The notes under the pieces: model-generated
What the model was told of the DNA's origin: nothing
The model's database searches: none
The model's input: the letters and a program-made list of their open reading frames with translations, nothing else
Position numbers and translations under genes: made by a program
Part shown: positions 1 to 10,381 of the stretch, piece by piece
Layout: each line of letters opens with the position of its first letter
Numbering within the stretch: position 1 is the stretch's first letter
Source of the DNA: JAJYVT01 sp035534455
Lineage (GTDB): Bacteria; Actinomycetota; Acidimicrobiia; Acidimicrobiales; RAAP-2
Length of the DNA: 64,000 nt
Direction of reading: 5' to 3'
Assembly (NCBI GenBank): GCA_035534455.1
Contig: DATLRV010000011.1
Span: 21,396-85,395 of the forward strand

Positions 1-1
1 C

Positions 2-376
2 TCGGCCGACGCGCCGCTGCCGGATCCGCCCGAGATGTCCATGGCGAGCATCGGCACGCACGATCTCCCCCGCTTCGTGTCCTTCTGGGAAGCCCCCGAG
101 CATGCGCGCTGGCGCCGCGCCCTCGGCGGGGACGCACGCCGGGGGCTGCGCGCCAGCCTCGACCATCTCTCGGCGGGACCGGCGCGGCTCGTCCTCGCCG
201 ACGTGGAGGACCTGTGGCTGGAGCGGTGGCCGCACAACCGACCCGGCACCGGCGCCGAGGCGGGGAACTGGCGGCACCGCTCGGCGCGCACGTTGACAGA
301 GATCGTCGTCGACGACGACGTCACGGGCGCCTTGGAGCGGATCGACGCGCTGCGGCGACACGAGGAGCTCGAATGA
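2..376 (+). CDS. malQ: 4-alpha-glucanotransferase, C-terminal part (5' end outside window)
   Basis: Only the last 124 residues are present; the frame is open from the window edge. The segment 'GTHDLPRFVSFW' and, near the end, 'VEDLW...NRPGT...NWRHR' match the C-terminal end of GH77 4-alpha-glucanotransferases (amylomaltases), which transfer glucan chains between malto-oligosaccharides in the cytoplasm. The catalytic part lies outside. The stop overlaps the start of the branching enzyme (ATGA), so this is the upstream gene of a malQ-glgB-glgX glycogen operon. Family assignment rests on the C-terminal motifs and context only. Confidence 0.7.
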   Translation, partial: SADAPLPDPPEMSMASIGTHDLPRFVSFWEAPEHARWRRALGGDARRGLRASLDHLSAGPARLVLADVEDLWLERWPHNRPGTGAEAGNWRHRSARTLTEIVVDDDVTGALERIDALRRHEELE

Positions 377-2240
377 TCACCCACTACGACCTGCAGCTCT
401 TCAACGAAGGCTCGCACCGTCGCCTGGCCGAGAAGCTCGGTGCGCACGTGTCCGACGACGGCGTCCACTTCGCGGTGTGGGCGCCCAGTGCGCGTGGCGT
501 GTCGGTCGTCGGGGACTGGAACTGGTGGCAGCGCGCCGCCGACCCGCTGTCGCCGTGCGGGCGCTCGGGCATCTGGCAGGGCCTCGTCGACCACGCCCGC
601 GTGGGTCAGGTGTACAAGTTCGCCGTGACGACGCCCGACGGAACCGTGCGCGAGAAGGCCGACCCCGTCGCCCTCTTCTGCGAGCAGCCTCCGAGGACCG
701 GGTCGGTCGTGTGGGATCTCGCCTACGACTGGGGTGACCAGGAGTGGATGGCGACGCGGGGCGGCCGCCAGACCCTCGCGGCGCCGATCTCGATCTACGA
801 GGTGCACCTCGGCAGTTGGCGACGCACACCGGCGCGGCCGGGGGAGCTGCTCACGTACCGGGAGCTCGCCTCGCAGCTCGTCGACCACGTGCAGCGCAAC
901 GGGTTCACGCACGTCGAGCTCCTCCCGGTGATGGAGCACCCCTTCTACGGGAGCTGGGGGTACCAGACGACGGGCTTCTTCGCGCCGAGCGCGCGGTACG
1001 GGAAGCCCCAGGACTTCATGGCACTGGTCGACGCGCTCCACCAGGCGGGAATCGGCGTCATCCTCGACTGGGTGCCGTCCCACTTCCCCTCCGACGAGTT
1101 CGCGCTCGCGTCGTTCGACGGCACCCACCTCTACGAGCACGCCGACCCGCGCCGCGGCGTGCACCCGGACTGGAACAGCCTCGTCTTCAACTACGGCCGC
1201 CACGAGGTGCGGAGCTTCCTCGCCTCCTCGGCGGACCACTGGCTCCGCGCGTACCACGCCGACGGGCTGCGGGTCGACGCGGTGGCTTCCATGCTCTACC
1301 TCGACTACTCGCGCAAGGCCGGCGAGTGGGAGCCGAACGCCGAGGGCGGGCGGGAGGACCTCGATGCCATCGCCTTCTTGCGGCAGCTCAACGCCGGCGC
1401 GTATGCCGACCACCCCGGGACCCAGACCTATGCCGAGGAATCGACGGCCTGGGGCGGGGTGTCGCGTCCCGTCGACTGGGGCGGCCTCGGCTTCGGGTTC
1501 AAGTGGGACATGGGCTGGATGCACGACACCCTCCGCTACCTGGAGCACGACCCGGTCCACCGGCGGTGGCACCACGGTGAGCTCACGTTCCGCGCGGTGT
1601 ACGCCTTCACCGAGAATTTCGTCCTCCCTCTCTCCCACGACGAGGTCGTGCACGGCAAGGGGTCGCTGTTGAAGAAGATGCCGGGGGACGACTGGCAGCA
1701 GCGGGCGAACCTGCGGCTCCTCTACGGCTACCAGTACGGGCAACCCGGCAAGAAGCTCCTGTTCATGGGGTCGGAGCTCGCGGACCGCCGGGAGTGGAAC
1801 CATGACGAGGGGCTCCACTGGGAGCTGCTGGACGACGAGCGGCACGCGGGCATCTGCCGGTGGGTGCGTGACTTGAACGAGCTGTACCGGGCCGAACCTG
1901 CGCTGCACGAGCTGGACACGGACCCTGCCGGGTTCGAGTGGGTGCAGCACGAGGAGGCGGAGACCAGCCTCCTCAGCTTCCTGCGCAAGTCCTCGGACGG
2001 GCGGCTCGTGCTCGTCGTCTGTAATTTCACCCCGGTGCCTCGCGAGAACGTCCTCGTCGGTGTGCCCGTCGGCGGGGTGTGGCGTGAGCGCCTGAACTCC
2101 GACGCGAAGGAGTACGGCGGCAGCGGCATCGGCAACCTGGGCGAGGTCCACGCGCAGCCGGTTCCCTCCCACGGCCGCCCGCGCACCCTGACGCTGACGG
2201 CGCCGCCGCTCGGGTGCGTCTTCTTCGTGCCCGACGCCCC

Positions 2241-2244
<4 letters not shown>
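373..2244 (+). CDS. glgB: 1,4-alpha-glucan branching enzyme GlgB
   Basis: Makes the alpha-1,6 branches of glycogen. The 623-residue protein starts at the ATG that overlaps the upstream stop (ATGA). It has an N-terminal carbohydrate-binding/early-set domain (HFAVWAPSARGVSVVGDWN, from about residue 35) and a GH13 barrel. Catalytic residues are visible: nucleophile Asp302 in 'DGLRVDAV', acid/base Glu355 in 'AEEST' and Asp423 in 'LSHDEVVHGKGS'. The length fits the short N-terminal type (about 620-730 in the family). It is translationally coupled to glgX downstream by another ATGA. Confidence 0.96.
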
Positions 2245-4355
<2,111 letters not shown>

Positions 4356-4361
4356 CACCTG

Positions 4362-4376
4362 GCGGCGTGACGCCGC
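4362..4376. terminator. GC-rich hairpin between convergent glgX and csrA-like gene
   Basis: GCGGCG-TGA-CGCCGC forms a perfect 6-bp stem with a 3-nt loop in the 34-bp gap between the two convergent stop codons. There is no T-run on either strand, so termination here is an inference from position. Confidence 0.4.
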
Positions 4377-4389
4377 GCGAGCTGCGGGA

Positions 4390-4959
4390 TCAGCCGGCCG
4401 CGCTCCCCGCGGGGACGTCCTGGGAGACGGTGGCGTGGACGGGCGGGTCGGCGGGGACCGGTGCCACCGCCTGGACCACGTCCCAGAGCTCCTCGCGGTA
4501 GACGCGGCGGTTCGGGGCGTCGACCCCAAGGCGGACGTAGTTGCCGGCAGGTCGGATCAGGGTGATGCTGACGGCCTCGCCGATCGCCTGGCCGCCGAGC
4601 GTGACGGCGGGGTTCCCCTTCGAGATGGAGGCGATCGCCACCCACAGACCGTCGCCGACCTCGACCCGCTCGCCTGGTCGGCGGTCGAGCGCCAGCCCGG
4701 CATGCGCCGCCATCGCGGCGTCCCCGTCGCCGGCGGTGGTGACCCGTACGCGAGTCCCGTCGAATTCGACGCTCGATATCGGGACGATCTCGAGCCGCGC
4801 CTCGGTCGTCGAGACGGCCGTTGCGGAGACCCGGAGCTCGGGGAACGCCGATGAACGCAGGCCGATCCAGACGCGGCGGTCCGCGACCGAAAGGACCGTG
4901 ACGCGCAGGTCCGGCTCGATCACGATCGTCTCGCCCGGCCGGCGATTGAGCACCAGCAT
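4390..4959 (-). CDS. composite CsrA-family protein (duplicated CsrA fold)
   Basis: 189 residues, about three times a normal CsrA (about 60-70). Residues 1-36 (MLVLNRRPGETIVIE...VWIGLR) match strands 1-3 of CsrA; residues 89-123 (LALDRRPGERVEVGDG...VTLGG) repeat the same segment; residues 130-160 (ITLIRPAGNYVRLGVDAPN then VYREELWD) match strands 2-5, with Arg155 at the place of the RNA-contacting Arg44 of E. coli CsrA. Residues 37-88 are a beta-rich insert. CsrA binds GGA motifs in mRNA leaders and in E. coli represses glycogen genes; here the gene faces the glycogen operon. The start ATG has an AAGGGA box upstream. No flagellar genes or fliW are in the window. RNA binding is inferred. Confidence 0.75.
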   Translation of the reverse strand: MLVLNRRPGETIVIEPDLRVTVLSVADRRVWIGLRSSAFPELRVSATAVSTTEARLEIVPISSVEFDGTRVRVTTAGDGDAAMAAHAGLALDRRPGERVEVGDGLWVAIASISKGNPAVTLGGQAIGEAVSITLIRPAGNYVRLGVDAPNRRVYREELWDVVQAVAPVPADPPVHATVSQDVPAGSAAG

Positions 4960-5040
4960 GTGCGTCCCTTCCGCCCTTGGTTCCGGGGGACAACCGTAGT
5001 TGGCATCCAGGAGCGGTGCGTGGCTCGCCGCGGCCGCGTC

Positions 5041-5958
5041 CTACGGCGCCGACGGCGCCAGGGCCTCGAGGACGTCGCGGGCGTGCCGGAGCGACGCCTC
5101 CGGATCGGCGTCGGGTGCGCCGATGAGCGGGTCGAAGTTCAAGTCGATGAACGCCTCGGTCATGCCCGCGTCGGCGAGCGCCCCGAGGTCCTCGGCGATC
5201 TCGGCGAGCGAGCCGGTGAGCGGGGCGCGCGTTGTCGAGCGGACCTTCACCACCGCACGGCAGACGAACCGGAGCGCGAACGGATCACGGCCGGCGTCGG
5301 CGGCCGCCGTGCGGACGATCGCGATCGAGTCGGCGAGCGATTCGAGGTCGGCGCGGCTGGAGCTGACCCAGCCGTCGGCCATGCGTCCCGCCCGCCGCAA
5401 GGACGCTTCGGCGGTCCCGCCGAACAGCACCGGCGGGTGCGGCCGCTGGAGAGGTTTGGGGTCCACGCGCGCGCGTGGGACCCGGAAATAGGGACCGTCG
5501 TACTCGACGACGTCCTCGGTCCATATGGCGCGGAGGCACCGCACGAAGTCCGCCGTCCGAGCCCCGCGGTGTGCGTACGGGACGCCCGCGGCCTCGAACT
5601 CCTCCGGCATCCATCCGAGGCCGAGCCCGACGTCGAGACGCCCGCCCGAGAGGTGGTCGATCGTGGTGAGCGACTTGGCCAGGAGCACGGGGGAGTAATA
5701 GGGAGCATTCACGACCGCGACGCCGAGACGCGTCCTCGTCGTGACGGCCGCGAGGTAGGCCAGCACCGCGAGCGGGTCCTGCACGCTCCGGTACGGCGGA
5801 TCGAGCCGGTGCTCGCCGTGCTCGTCCACGGGGGCGAGCAGCCGCTGGAACGTCCACAGGGAGCGGTAGCCGAGCTCCTCGGCCCACGCGGCCACCTCGC
5901 GACAACCCTCGGCAGTCGCCCAGCTTCCCGAGACCGGTGCCGCACATCCGAGCTCCAT
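5041..5958 (-). CDS. LLM-class (F420-type) oxidoreductase
   Basis: 305-residue luciferase-like monooxygenase/TIM-barrel flavoprotein of the kind that in actinobacteria usually uses coenzyme F420. Family marks are 'YRSVQDPLAVLAYLAAVTTRTRLG', 'SGGRLDVGLGLGWMPEEF' and 'KPLQRPHPPVLFGG'; these are given as short stretches only. The start has a GGAGG box 6 nt upstream. It stands just downstream of the dprE2 stop (36 bp) and may be read from the same transcript. The substrate cannot be predicted. Confidence 0.85.
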   Translation of the reverse strand: MELGCAAPVSGSWATAEGCREVAAWAEELGYRSLWTFQRLLAPVDEHGEHRLDPPYRSVQDPLAVLAYLAAVTTRTRLGVAVVNAPYYSPVLLAKSLTTIDHLSGGRLDVGLGLGWMPEEFEAAGVPYAHRGARTADFVRCLRAIWTEDVVEYDGPYFRVPRARVDPKPLQRPHPPVLFGGTAEASLRRAGRMADGWVSSSRADLESLADSIAIVRTAAADAGRDPFALRFVCRAVVKVRSTTRAPLTGSLAEIAEDLGALADAGMTEAFIDLNFDPLIGAPDADPEASLRHARDVLEALAPSAP

Positions 5959-5994
5959 CGCCTACCTCCGTCCTCGCACGTCCGAAGTCCCGTG

Positions 5995-6753
5995 TCAGCC
6001 CGGGAGCCGCCGCCAGATCGCCTGTGGGACGGCGCGCGCCACGAGCAGCGCCCACCTGGCGAGGGGTGGTGCCCACACGACCTGCGCGCCCGACTCGAGG
6101 CCGTCGACGACGACGCGGGCCACCGCCTCGGGCGTCGTCGACAAGGGGGCCTTCGGGAGGCCCGCGGTCATCTTGGTCGGGACGCGGCCGGGCCGGACGA
6201 CCTGGACGACGACCCCCGAACCGCGCAGCGCCTCGGAGAGCCCGATCGCAAAGGCGTCCAGGCCCGCCTTTGCGGAGGCGTACACGAAGTTCTGCCGTCG
6301 GACACGCACGGCCGCGACGGACGACAGGACCACGATCCGGCCGTAGCCCTGCTCGCGAAGGCGCGAGGCCGCTCTGGTCAGCGCGACCGCGGGCCACGAG
6401 TAGGTCGCCGTGACCACGTCGGCCGTGCGCGCGGCGTCCAGTTCGTCCCGTTCGCTCGACAGGACGCCGACCGCAAGCAGGACGAGGTCCACAGGACCGG
6501 CGGCGTCGAAGCACTCGTCCACCGCCCGGGTGGCGTCCGCGACGTCGAGGGCGTCGAACCGCACGGTGGCGACGTGGTCGGCGCCGGCGTCGCCCGCGGC
6601 TCGCGAGGCGCTCGCGAGCCGCGCCTCGTCCCGGCCGGCGAGCACCACCGTCTTGCAGTGGCGCCGCACGAGCGCGTCCACGATCGCGCCGGCGAGATCG
6701 GAGGTCCCGCCGAGGACGACGGCCGACTGCGGCTGTCCGAAGGCGTCCAGCAC
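5995..6753 (-). CDS. dprE2: decaprenylphosphoryl-2-keto-erythro-pentose reductase DprE2
   Basis: Short-chain dehydrogenase (252 residues) with the nucleotide motif 'VVLGGTSDLAGAI' and the SDR catalytic tetrad region 'VVLSSVAAVRVRRQNFVYASAK' (Ser, Tyr-x3-Lys). With DprE1 it epimerises decaprenylphosphoryl-ribose to decaprenylphosphoryl-arabinose (DPA), the arabinose donor of actinobacterial cell walls. The GTG start lies 10 nt after the dprE1 stop; a longer open frame upstream is only antisense/out-of-frame reading of dprE1. Third gene of ubiA-dprE1-dprE2. Identification depends strongly on this context. Confidence 0.88.
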   Translation of the reverse strand: MLDAFGQPQSAVVLGGTSDLAGAIVDALVRRHCKTVVLAGRDEARLASASRAAGDAGADHVATVRFDALDVADATRAVDECFDAAGPVDLVLLAVGVLSSERDELDAARTADVVTATYSWPAVALTRAASRLREQGYGRIVVLSSVAAVRVRRQNFVYASAKAGLDAFAIGLSEALRGSGVVVQVVRPGRVPTKMTAGLPKAPLSTTPEAVARVVVDGLESGAQVVWAPPLARWALLVARAVPQAIWRRLPG

Positions 6754-6763
6754 GTGCGCCCTG

Positions 6764-8116
6764 TCAGCGCAGGCCGAGCCGGCGCGAGAGGTCGGAGCGG
6801 AGCACCCCGGCAGGGTCCACCCTTCGGCACACCTCCTGGAGCTCGACGAGTCGCGGGTACATGGTCGTGAGCAAGTCTGGCCGGAGACGGGAGTCCTTGG
6901 CCAGGTAGACCCGCCCGCCCGCCGCGGCGACCAACTCGTCGAGGTGATCGAGGCACTCGGCGAGCCCGTCGGGGCCGATCGGCACGTCGAGCGCGAGGGT
7001 CCACCCGGGCATCGGGAAGGAGAGCGGTCCCTTCGCGGCCGGGCCGAAGCGCTTGAGGACGGCGAGGAACGACGGGATGCGCCGTCGGGACAGCTCGCCC
7101 ATCGCCGCGCCGACGACGTCGCCACGCTCGGGGGGCACGGCGAACTGGTACTGCAAGAAGCCGCCGGGCCCGTAGAGCCGGTTCCAGTCCGCTACGCCGT
7201 CGAGCGGGTGGAAGAAGCGCCAGATGGACTGGACCTCGGCCTCGCGGTGCGCCGGGGCGCGCCGGTACCACGCCTCGTTGAATGCGGCGATGCTCAGCCG
7301 GTTGAGGAGGCCGCCCGGCACATGCCCGGGAGCGCGCAGCACGGGCCGCTCCCGAGGGAGCTGCGCCCCGTGCTGACACTTCGGCGAGACGTCCGCCGAC
7401 CGCGCGTGGTCGCCGCGGGTGAGCACGGCGCGACCCGAGCGCGAGCAGTCGACCCATGCGACCGAGTAGCGGTAGCGGGCGTCCCCCTCATCCATCGCCG
7501 CCATGACCGAGTCGACGTCGGGGTAGCGGTGCGTGTCCACGAGCACCCGGTCCGTCTCCACGGCGAGCATCCGGACCCTCGCCGACGTGACGATGCCGGT
7601 CAGTCCCATGCCTCCGGCGGTGGCCCAGAAGAGCTTGCCGTCATCACCGTCCTCGGCGGGAGTGACGCGGTGCTCGCCGGTCGGCGTCGCGATGGTCATG
7701 GCCGTCACGTGGCGGCTGAAGCTGCCCTCTGCGTGGTGGTTCTTCCCGTGCACGTCGGCGGCGATCGCGCCGCCGACGCTGACCTGGCGCGTGCCCGGAG
7801 TGACGGGCAGGAACCAGCCCGCCGGGAGCGCCCGCCGCAGGAGGGCGTCGAGCGACGTGCCGGCGGCGACTTCCACCTCTCCTGACCGGTCCACCTCGCC
7901 GACGCGGTCGAGACCGCGCGTGTCGACGACGGTGCCCCCCGCGCACTGGGCCGCGTCGCCGTAGCTTCGACCGAGCCCGCGCGCGATGACGCCTCGGCCG
8001 TCGGCTTCGGAAAAGAGGTGGCCCAGCTCGGCGGCGCTGGGCGTGCGGACGAGTGCGCGGGTGGCGGCGGTGCGTCCCCAGCCGGAGAGCAGCGCTTGGG
8101 CCGGCGCGTCAGGCAT
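6764..8116 (-). CDS. dprE1: decaprenylphosphoryl-beta-D-ribose oxidase DprE1
   Basis: FAD flavoprotein (450 residues) that oxidises the ribose 2'-OH of decaprenylphosphoryl-ribose. FAD-binding segments are 'ARGLGRSYGDAAQ' and 'AADVHGKNHHAEGSF', and a C-terminal 'VYLAKDSRL' carries the lysine known to be important in M. tuberculosis DprE1. At the place of the M. tuberculosis Cys387 (target of benzothiazinones, in 'NICVDFPI') this protein reads 'TLALDVPI', with Ala375. The ATG overlaps the ubiA stop by 8 bp, showing translational coupling. Confidence 0.92.
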   Translation of the reverse strand: MPDAPAQALLSGWGRTAATRALVRTPSAAELGHLFSEADGRGVIARGLGRSYGDAAQCAGGTVVDTRGLDRVGEVDRSGEVEVAAGTSLDALLRRALPAGWFLPVTPGTRQVSVGGAIAADVHGKNHHAEGSFSRHVTAMTIATPTGEHRVTPAEDGDDGKLFWATAGGMGLTGIVTSARVRMLAVETDRVLVDTHRYPDVDSVMAAMDEGDARYRYSVAWVDCSRSGRAVLTRGDHARSADVSPKCQHGAQLPRERPVLRAPGHVPGGLLNRLSIAAFNEAWYRRAPAHREAEVQSIWRFFHPLDGVADWNRLYGPGGFLQYQFAVPPERGDVVGAAMGELSRRRIPSFLAVLKRFGPAAKGPLSFPMPGWTLALDVPIGPDGLAECLDHLDELVAAAGGRVYLAKDSRLRPDLLTTMYPRLVELQEVCRRVDPAGVLRSDLSRRLGLR

Positions 8117-9050
8117 AGATGCCGATGCCGACGAGCACCGCCCACACGAGGGCGAGGACCTGGAGCGTGCGGTCCTCCCAGGCGAGCTCGCTCGGCGCCC
8201 CGCCCCTCCCGGCGTCGAGGAGGCGCAAGACGTAGAGGACGCCGGTGATGACGGGAGCGACGGAGAGCTCGATCCACACCAGGTGGCCACCGTGTTGAGC
8301 GAGCCCTCCCTTTTCGAACGCCCAGAGACAGTAGGTCGTGACCGCGCCGGCGGCGCTCAGCGTGAGCGCGGAGCGGAGAAAGGGCTGCGAGTACTGCTCG
8401 AGAGCGATCCGGTGCAGACCGCGGTCGTCACCGAGCGTCCGGTGCTCGCCGGTGCGTTTGCCGATCACGATGAACAGCGCGGCGAAGGAGGTGACGACGA
8501 GGAACCAGCTCGACAGCGGCACGCGGGTCGCCACGCCGCCCGCGATCGCCCGGAGGACGAAGCCCGACGCGACGGCGGTGAGCTCGATGACGGGCTGGCG
8601 CTTGAGCCAGAGGGAGTAGCCGACGGTGATGATCCCGTAGGACGCGGCGACGACCACGAGGGGCCAGCCGGCGAGGAACGCCGCCGAGACGAGCGCGGCA
8701 GCGAAGAGCACGAGGGCGCCCGTGACGGCGACGCCCGGGCTCACGCGGCCCGCGGCGACGGGGCGGAGCTGTTTCCTCGGGTGCTGGCGGTCGGTCTCGG
8801 CATCGATCGTGTCGTTCACGAAGTAGGTCGCCGACGCCGCCGCGCAGAAGATCCCGAACGCGCCGAGCGCGTGCAGCAGTGCGGTCGGGTGCGTGAGAAC
8901 ACCGGCGGCGCCGGGGGCGACGAACACGAGGATGTTCTTCGCCCACTGCTTGGGCCGCGCCAATCTGACGACGTCCCGCACGGGAGTCGACCCGTGGGCC
9001 GCCGACTGCAGCCCGACGGCTGTGCCCACAGGGCGGGTTGCAGGCTCCAT
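8109..9050 (-). CDS. ubiA: decaprenyl-phosphate phosphoribosyltransferase (UbiA family)
   Basis: Integral membrane prenyltransferase of 313 residues resembling M. tuberculosis Rv3806c, which attaches phosphoribose from PRPP to decaprenyl phosphate, the first step to DPA. The metal-binding motif 'NDTIDAETDRQHPRK' and the second region 'YSLWLKRQPVIEL' are present with about eight hydrophobic segments. First gene of the ubiA-dprE1-dprE2 operon. The ATG lies directly beside a perfect inverted repeat (9051-9070). Confidence 0.9.
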   Translation of the reverse strand: MEPATRPVGTAVGLQSAAHGSTPVRDVVRLARPKQWAKNILVFVAPGAAGVLTHPTALLHALGAFGIFCAAASATYFVNDTIDAETDRQHPRKQLRPVAAGRVSPGVAVTGALVLFAAALVSAAFLAGWPLVVVAASYGIITVGYSLWLKRQPVIELTAVASGFVLRAIAGGVATRVPLSSWFLVVTSFAALFIVIGKRTGEHRTLGDDRGLHRIALEQYSQPFLRSALTLSAAGAVTTYCLWAFEKGGLAQHGGHLVWIELSVAPVITGVLYVLRLLDAGRGGAPSELAWEDRTLQVLALVWAVLVGIGIYA

Positions 9051-9070
9051 CCTGGGTCATGGTACCCAGG
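9051..9070. promoter_or_regulatory. inverted repeat abutting the ubiA start codon
   Basis: CCTGGGT-CATGGT-ACCCAGG: 7-bp perfect arms, 6-nt spacer, ending one base before the ubiA ATG. In the mRNA it would put the ribosome binding region in a hairpin; as DNA it could be an operator. No regulator is identified. Confidence 0.4.
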
Positions 9071-9115
9071 GAACCTGACGACCGAGTGAGTGTCCCGCCT
9101 CGGCCGCCGCCACGA

Positions 9116-9154
9116 CTGGGCGCAGGCGCCCAGGTCTCTGGCGCCCAGGTCTTT
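9116..9154. terminator. hairpin and 15-nt direct repeat downstream of the ABC transporter operon
   Basis: CTGGGCG-cagg-CGCCCAG (9116-9133) is a perfect 7-bp stem; it overlaps two direct copies of GGCGCCCAGGTCTnT (9125-9139 and 9140-9154). It lies between the end of the ABC ATPase gene and ubiA, so it may end the upstream transcript, although no U-tract follows on the minus strand. Confidence 0.35.
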
Positions 9155-9184
9155 CTGCCCTCGTGGCCGCTCGGCCGCGGCTCC

Positions 9185-10381
9185 TCACCCAGCCGTGGGC
9201 ACCTCGTTGGATCGCCCGGCTTTCCTGGTGGTGGGGGCGTCGGTCGCAGGAGCCGAAGTCGCACGCTCCGTGTCAGTGAACAGGATGCACCCGCTCGCGT
9301 CGAGCTCGACGCCCACCGTGGTGCCGCGCGGGACGCGCCGTTCGCTCACCACCCCGGCCAGTCGCCGCCCGCCAGGAAGGTCGACGACGAGCTCGTAGTG
9401 GCGGCCTCGGAATGCGGTGTCGGCGACCCGGCCGGCCAGGTGCGCCGTCTCGGCTTCCGCCGCGCAGAGGCGGACCGCCGTGGGCCTGATCGCCAGCATG
9501 CCGGCGGCGCCAGTCGCTGCCGCCTCGGCGAGGTGCGCCGAACCTTCGGCCACCCGCACGTCGATCGGTCGTGCCCCCTCGAGGTCCGCCGGCACGACGT
9601 CGACGTGGCCGGGGACCCTTCCGGGCCTGGTGACGCGCACTGCAAGCTCTCCGGCGAGACCGGTGAACCTCGCGACGAAGAGGGTCGCGGGCGTGCTGTA
9701 GATCTCTTCGGGCGTGCCGAGCTGGACGAGCACCCCGTCCTGGAGCACGCCCACCTGGTCGGCGAGCGCGAACGCCTCCAACTGGTCGTGGGTGATGTAG
9801 ATCGTCGTCGCGCCGGCCTCGCGCACGAGGGAGGAGATCTCGACGCGCATCCGCTCTCGGAGGTCGGCGTCGAGATTGGACAGCGGCTCGTCGCACAGGA
9901 GGAGGCCGGTGTCGCCGACGAGCGCCCTCGCCAGAGCGACCCGCTGCTGCTCACCGCCCGAGAGCTGCACCGGGAAGCGGTCCGCGAGGTGGGCGAGCCC
10001 GACCCGTTCGAGCATGTCGAGCGCGTGGCGGCGGGCGTCAGGTCGCCCGATACGGTGCCGGCGGAGCGCGAACGCGACGTTGTCGCGCGCCGAGAGGTGC
10101 GGCCAGAGGGCGTAGTCCTGGAAGACCATGGCGAGATCCCTGCGCTCGGGCGGGAGGTGGACGCGCCCGTCGGCGACGACGGCGTCGCCGATGACGAGGC
10201 GACCCGACGTGAGGCGCTCGATGCCCGCGATCGTGCGCAACAGGGTCGTCTTCCCGGATCCCGACGGGCCGAGGAGCACCATGAACGTCCCCGGCTCCAC
10301 GGTGAAGCTCGGACCCCGGAGCGCGTGGTTGCCCCCGGGGTAGACCTTCGACGCCTCTTCGACCACGAGGCGCTCAGCCAC
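9185..10381 (-). CDS. ABC transporter ATP-binding protein (ferric/small-solute uptake, FbpC/PotA type)
   Basis: 398-residue ATPase with Walker A 'GPSGSGKTT', signature 'LSGGEQQRVALARAL', Walker B 'LLLCDEP', switch His in 'YITHD', and a C-terminal TOBE-like regulatory part. It energises the permease encoded directly upstream. The GTG start overlaps the permease stop by 8 bp (GTGGCTGA), which decides the start. The operon order is binding protein, permease, ATPase, typical of iron(III), thiamine or phosphonate importers. Confidence 0.9.
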   Translation of the reverse strand: MAERLVVEEASKVYPGGNHALRGPSFTVEPGTFMVLLGPSGSGKTTLLRTIAGIERLTSGRLVIGDAVVADGRVHLPPERRDLAMVFQDYALWPHLSARDNVAFALRRHRIGRPDARRHALDMLERVGLAHLADRFPVQLSGGEQQRVALARALVGDTGLLLCDEPLSNLDADLRERMRVEISSLVREAGATTIYITHDQLEAFALADQVGVLQDGVLVQLGTPEEIYSTPATLFVARFTGLAGELAVRVTRPGRVPGHVDVVPADLEGARPIDVRVAEGSAHLAEAAATGAAGMLAIRPTAVRLCAAEAETAHLAGRVADTAFRGRHYELVVDLPGGRRLAGVVSERRVPRGTTVGVELDASGCILFTDTERATSAPATDAPTTRKAGRSNEVPTAG

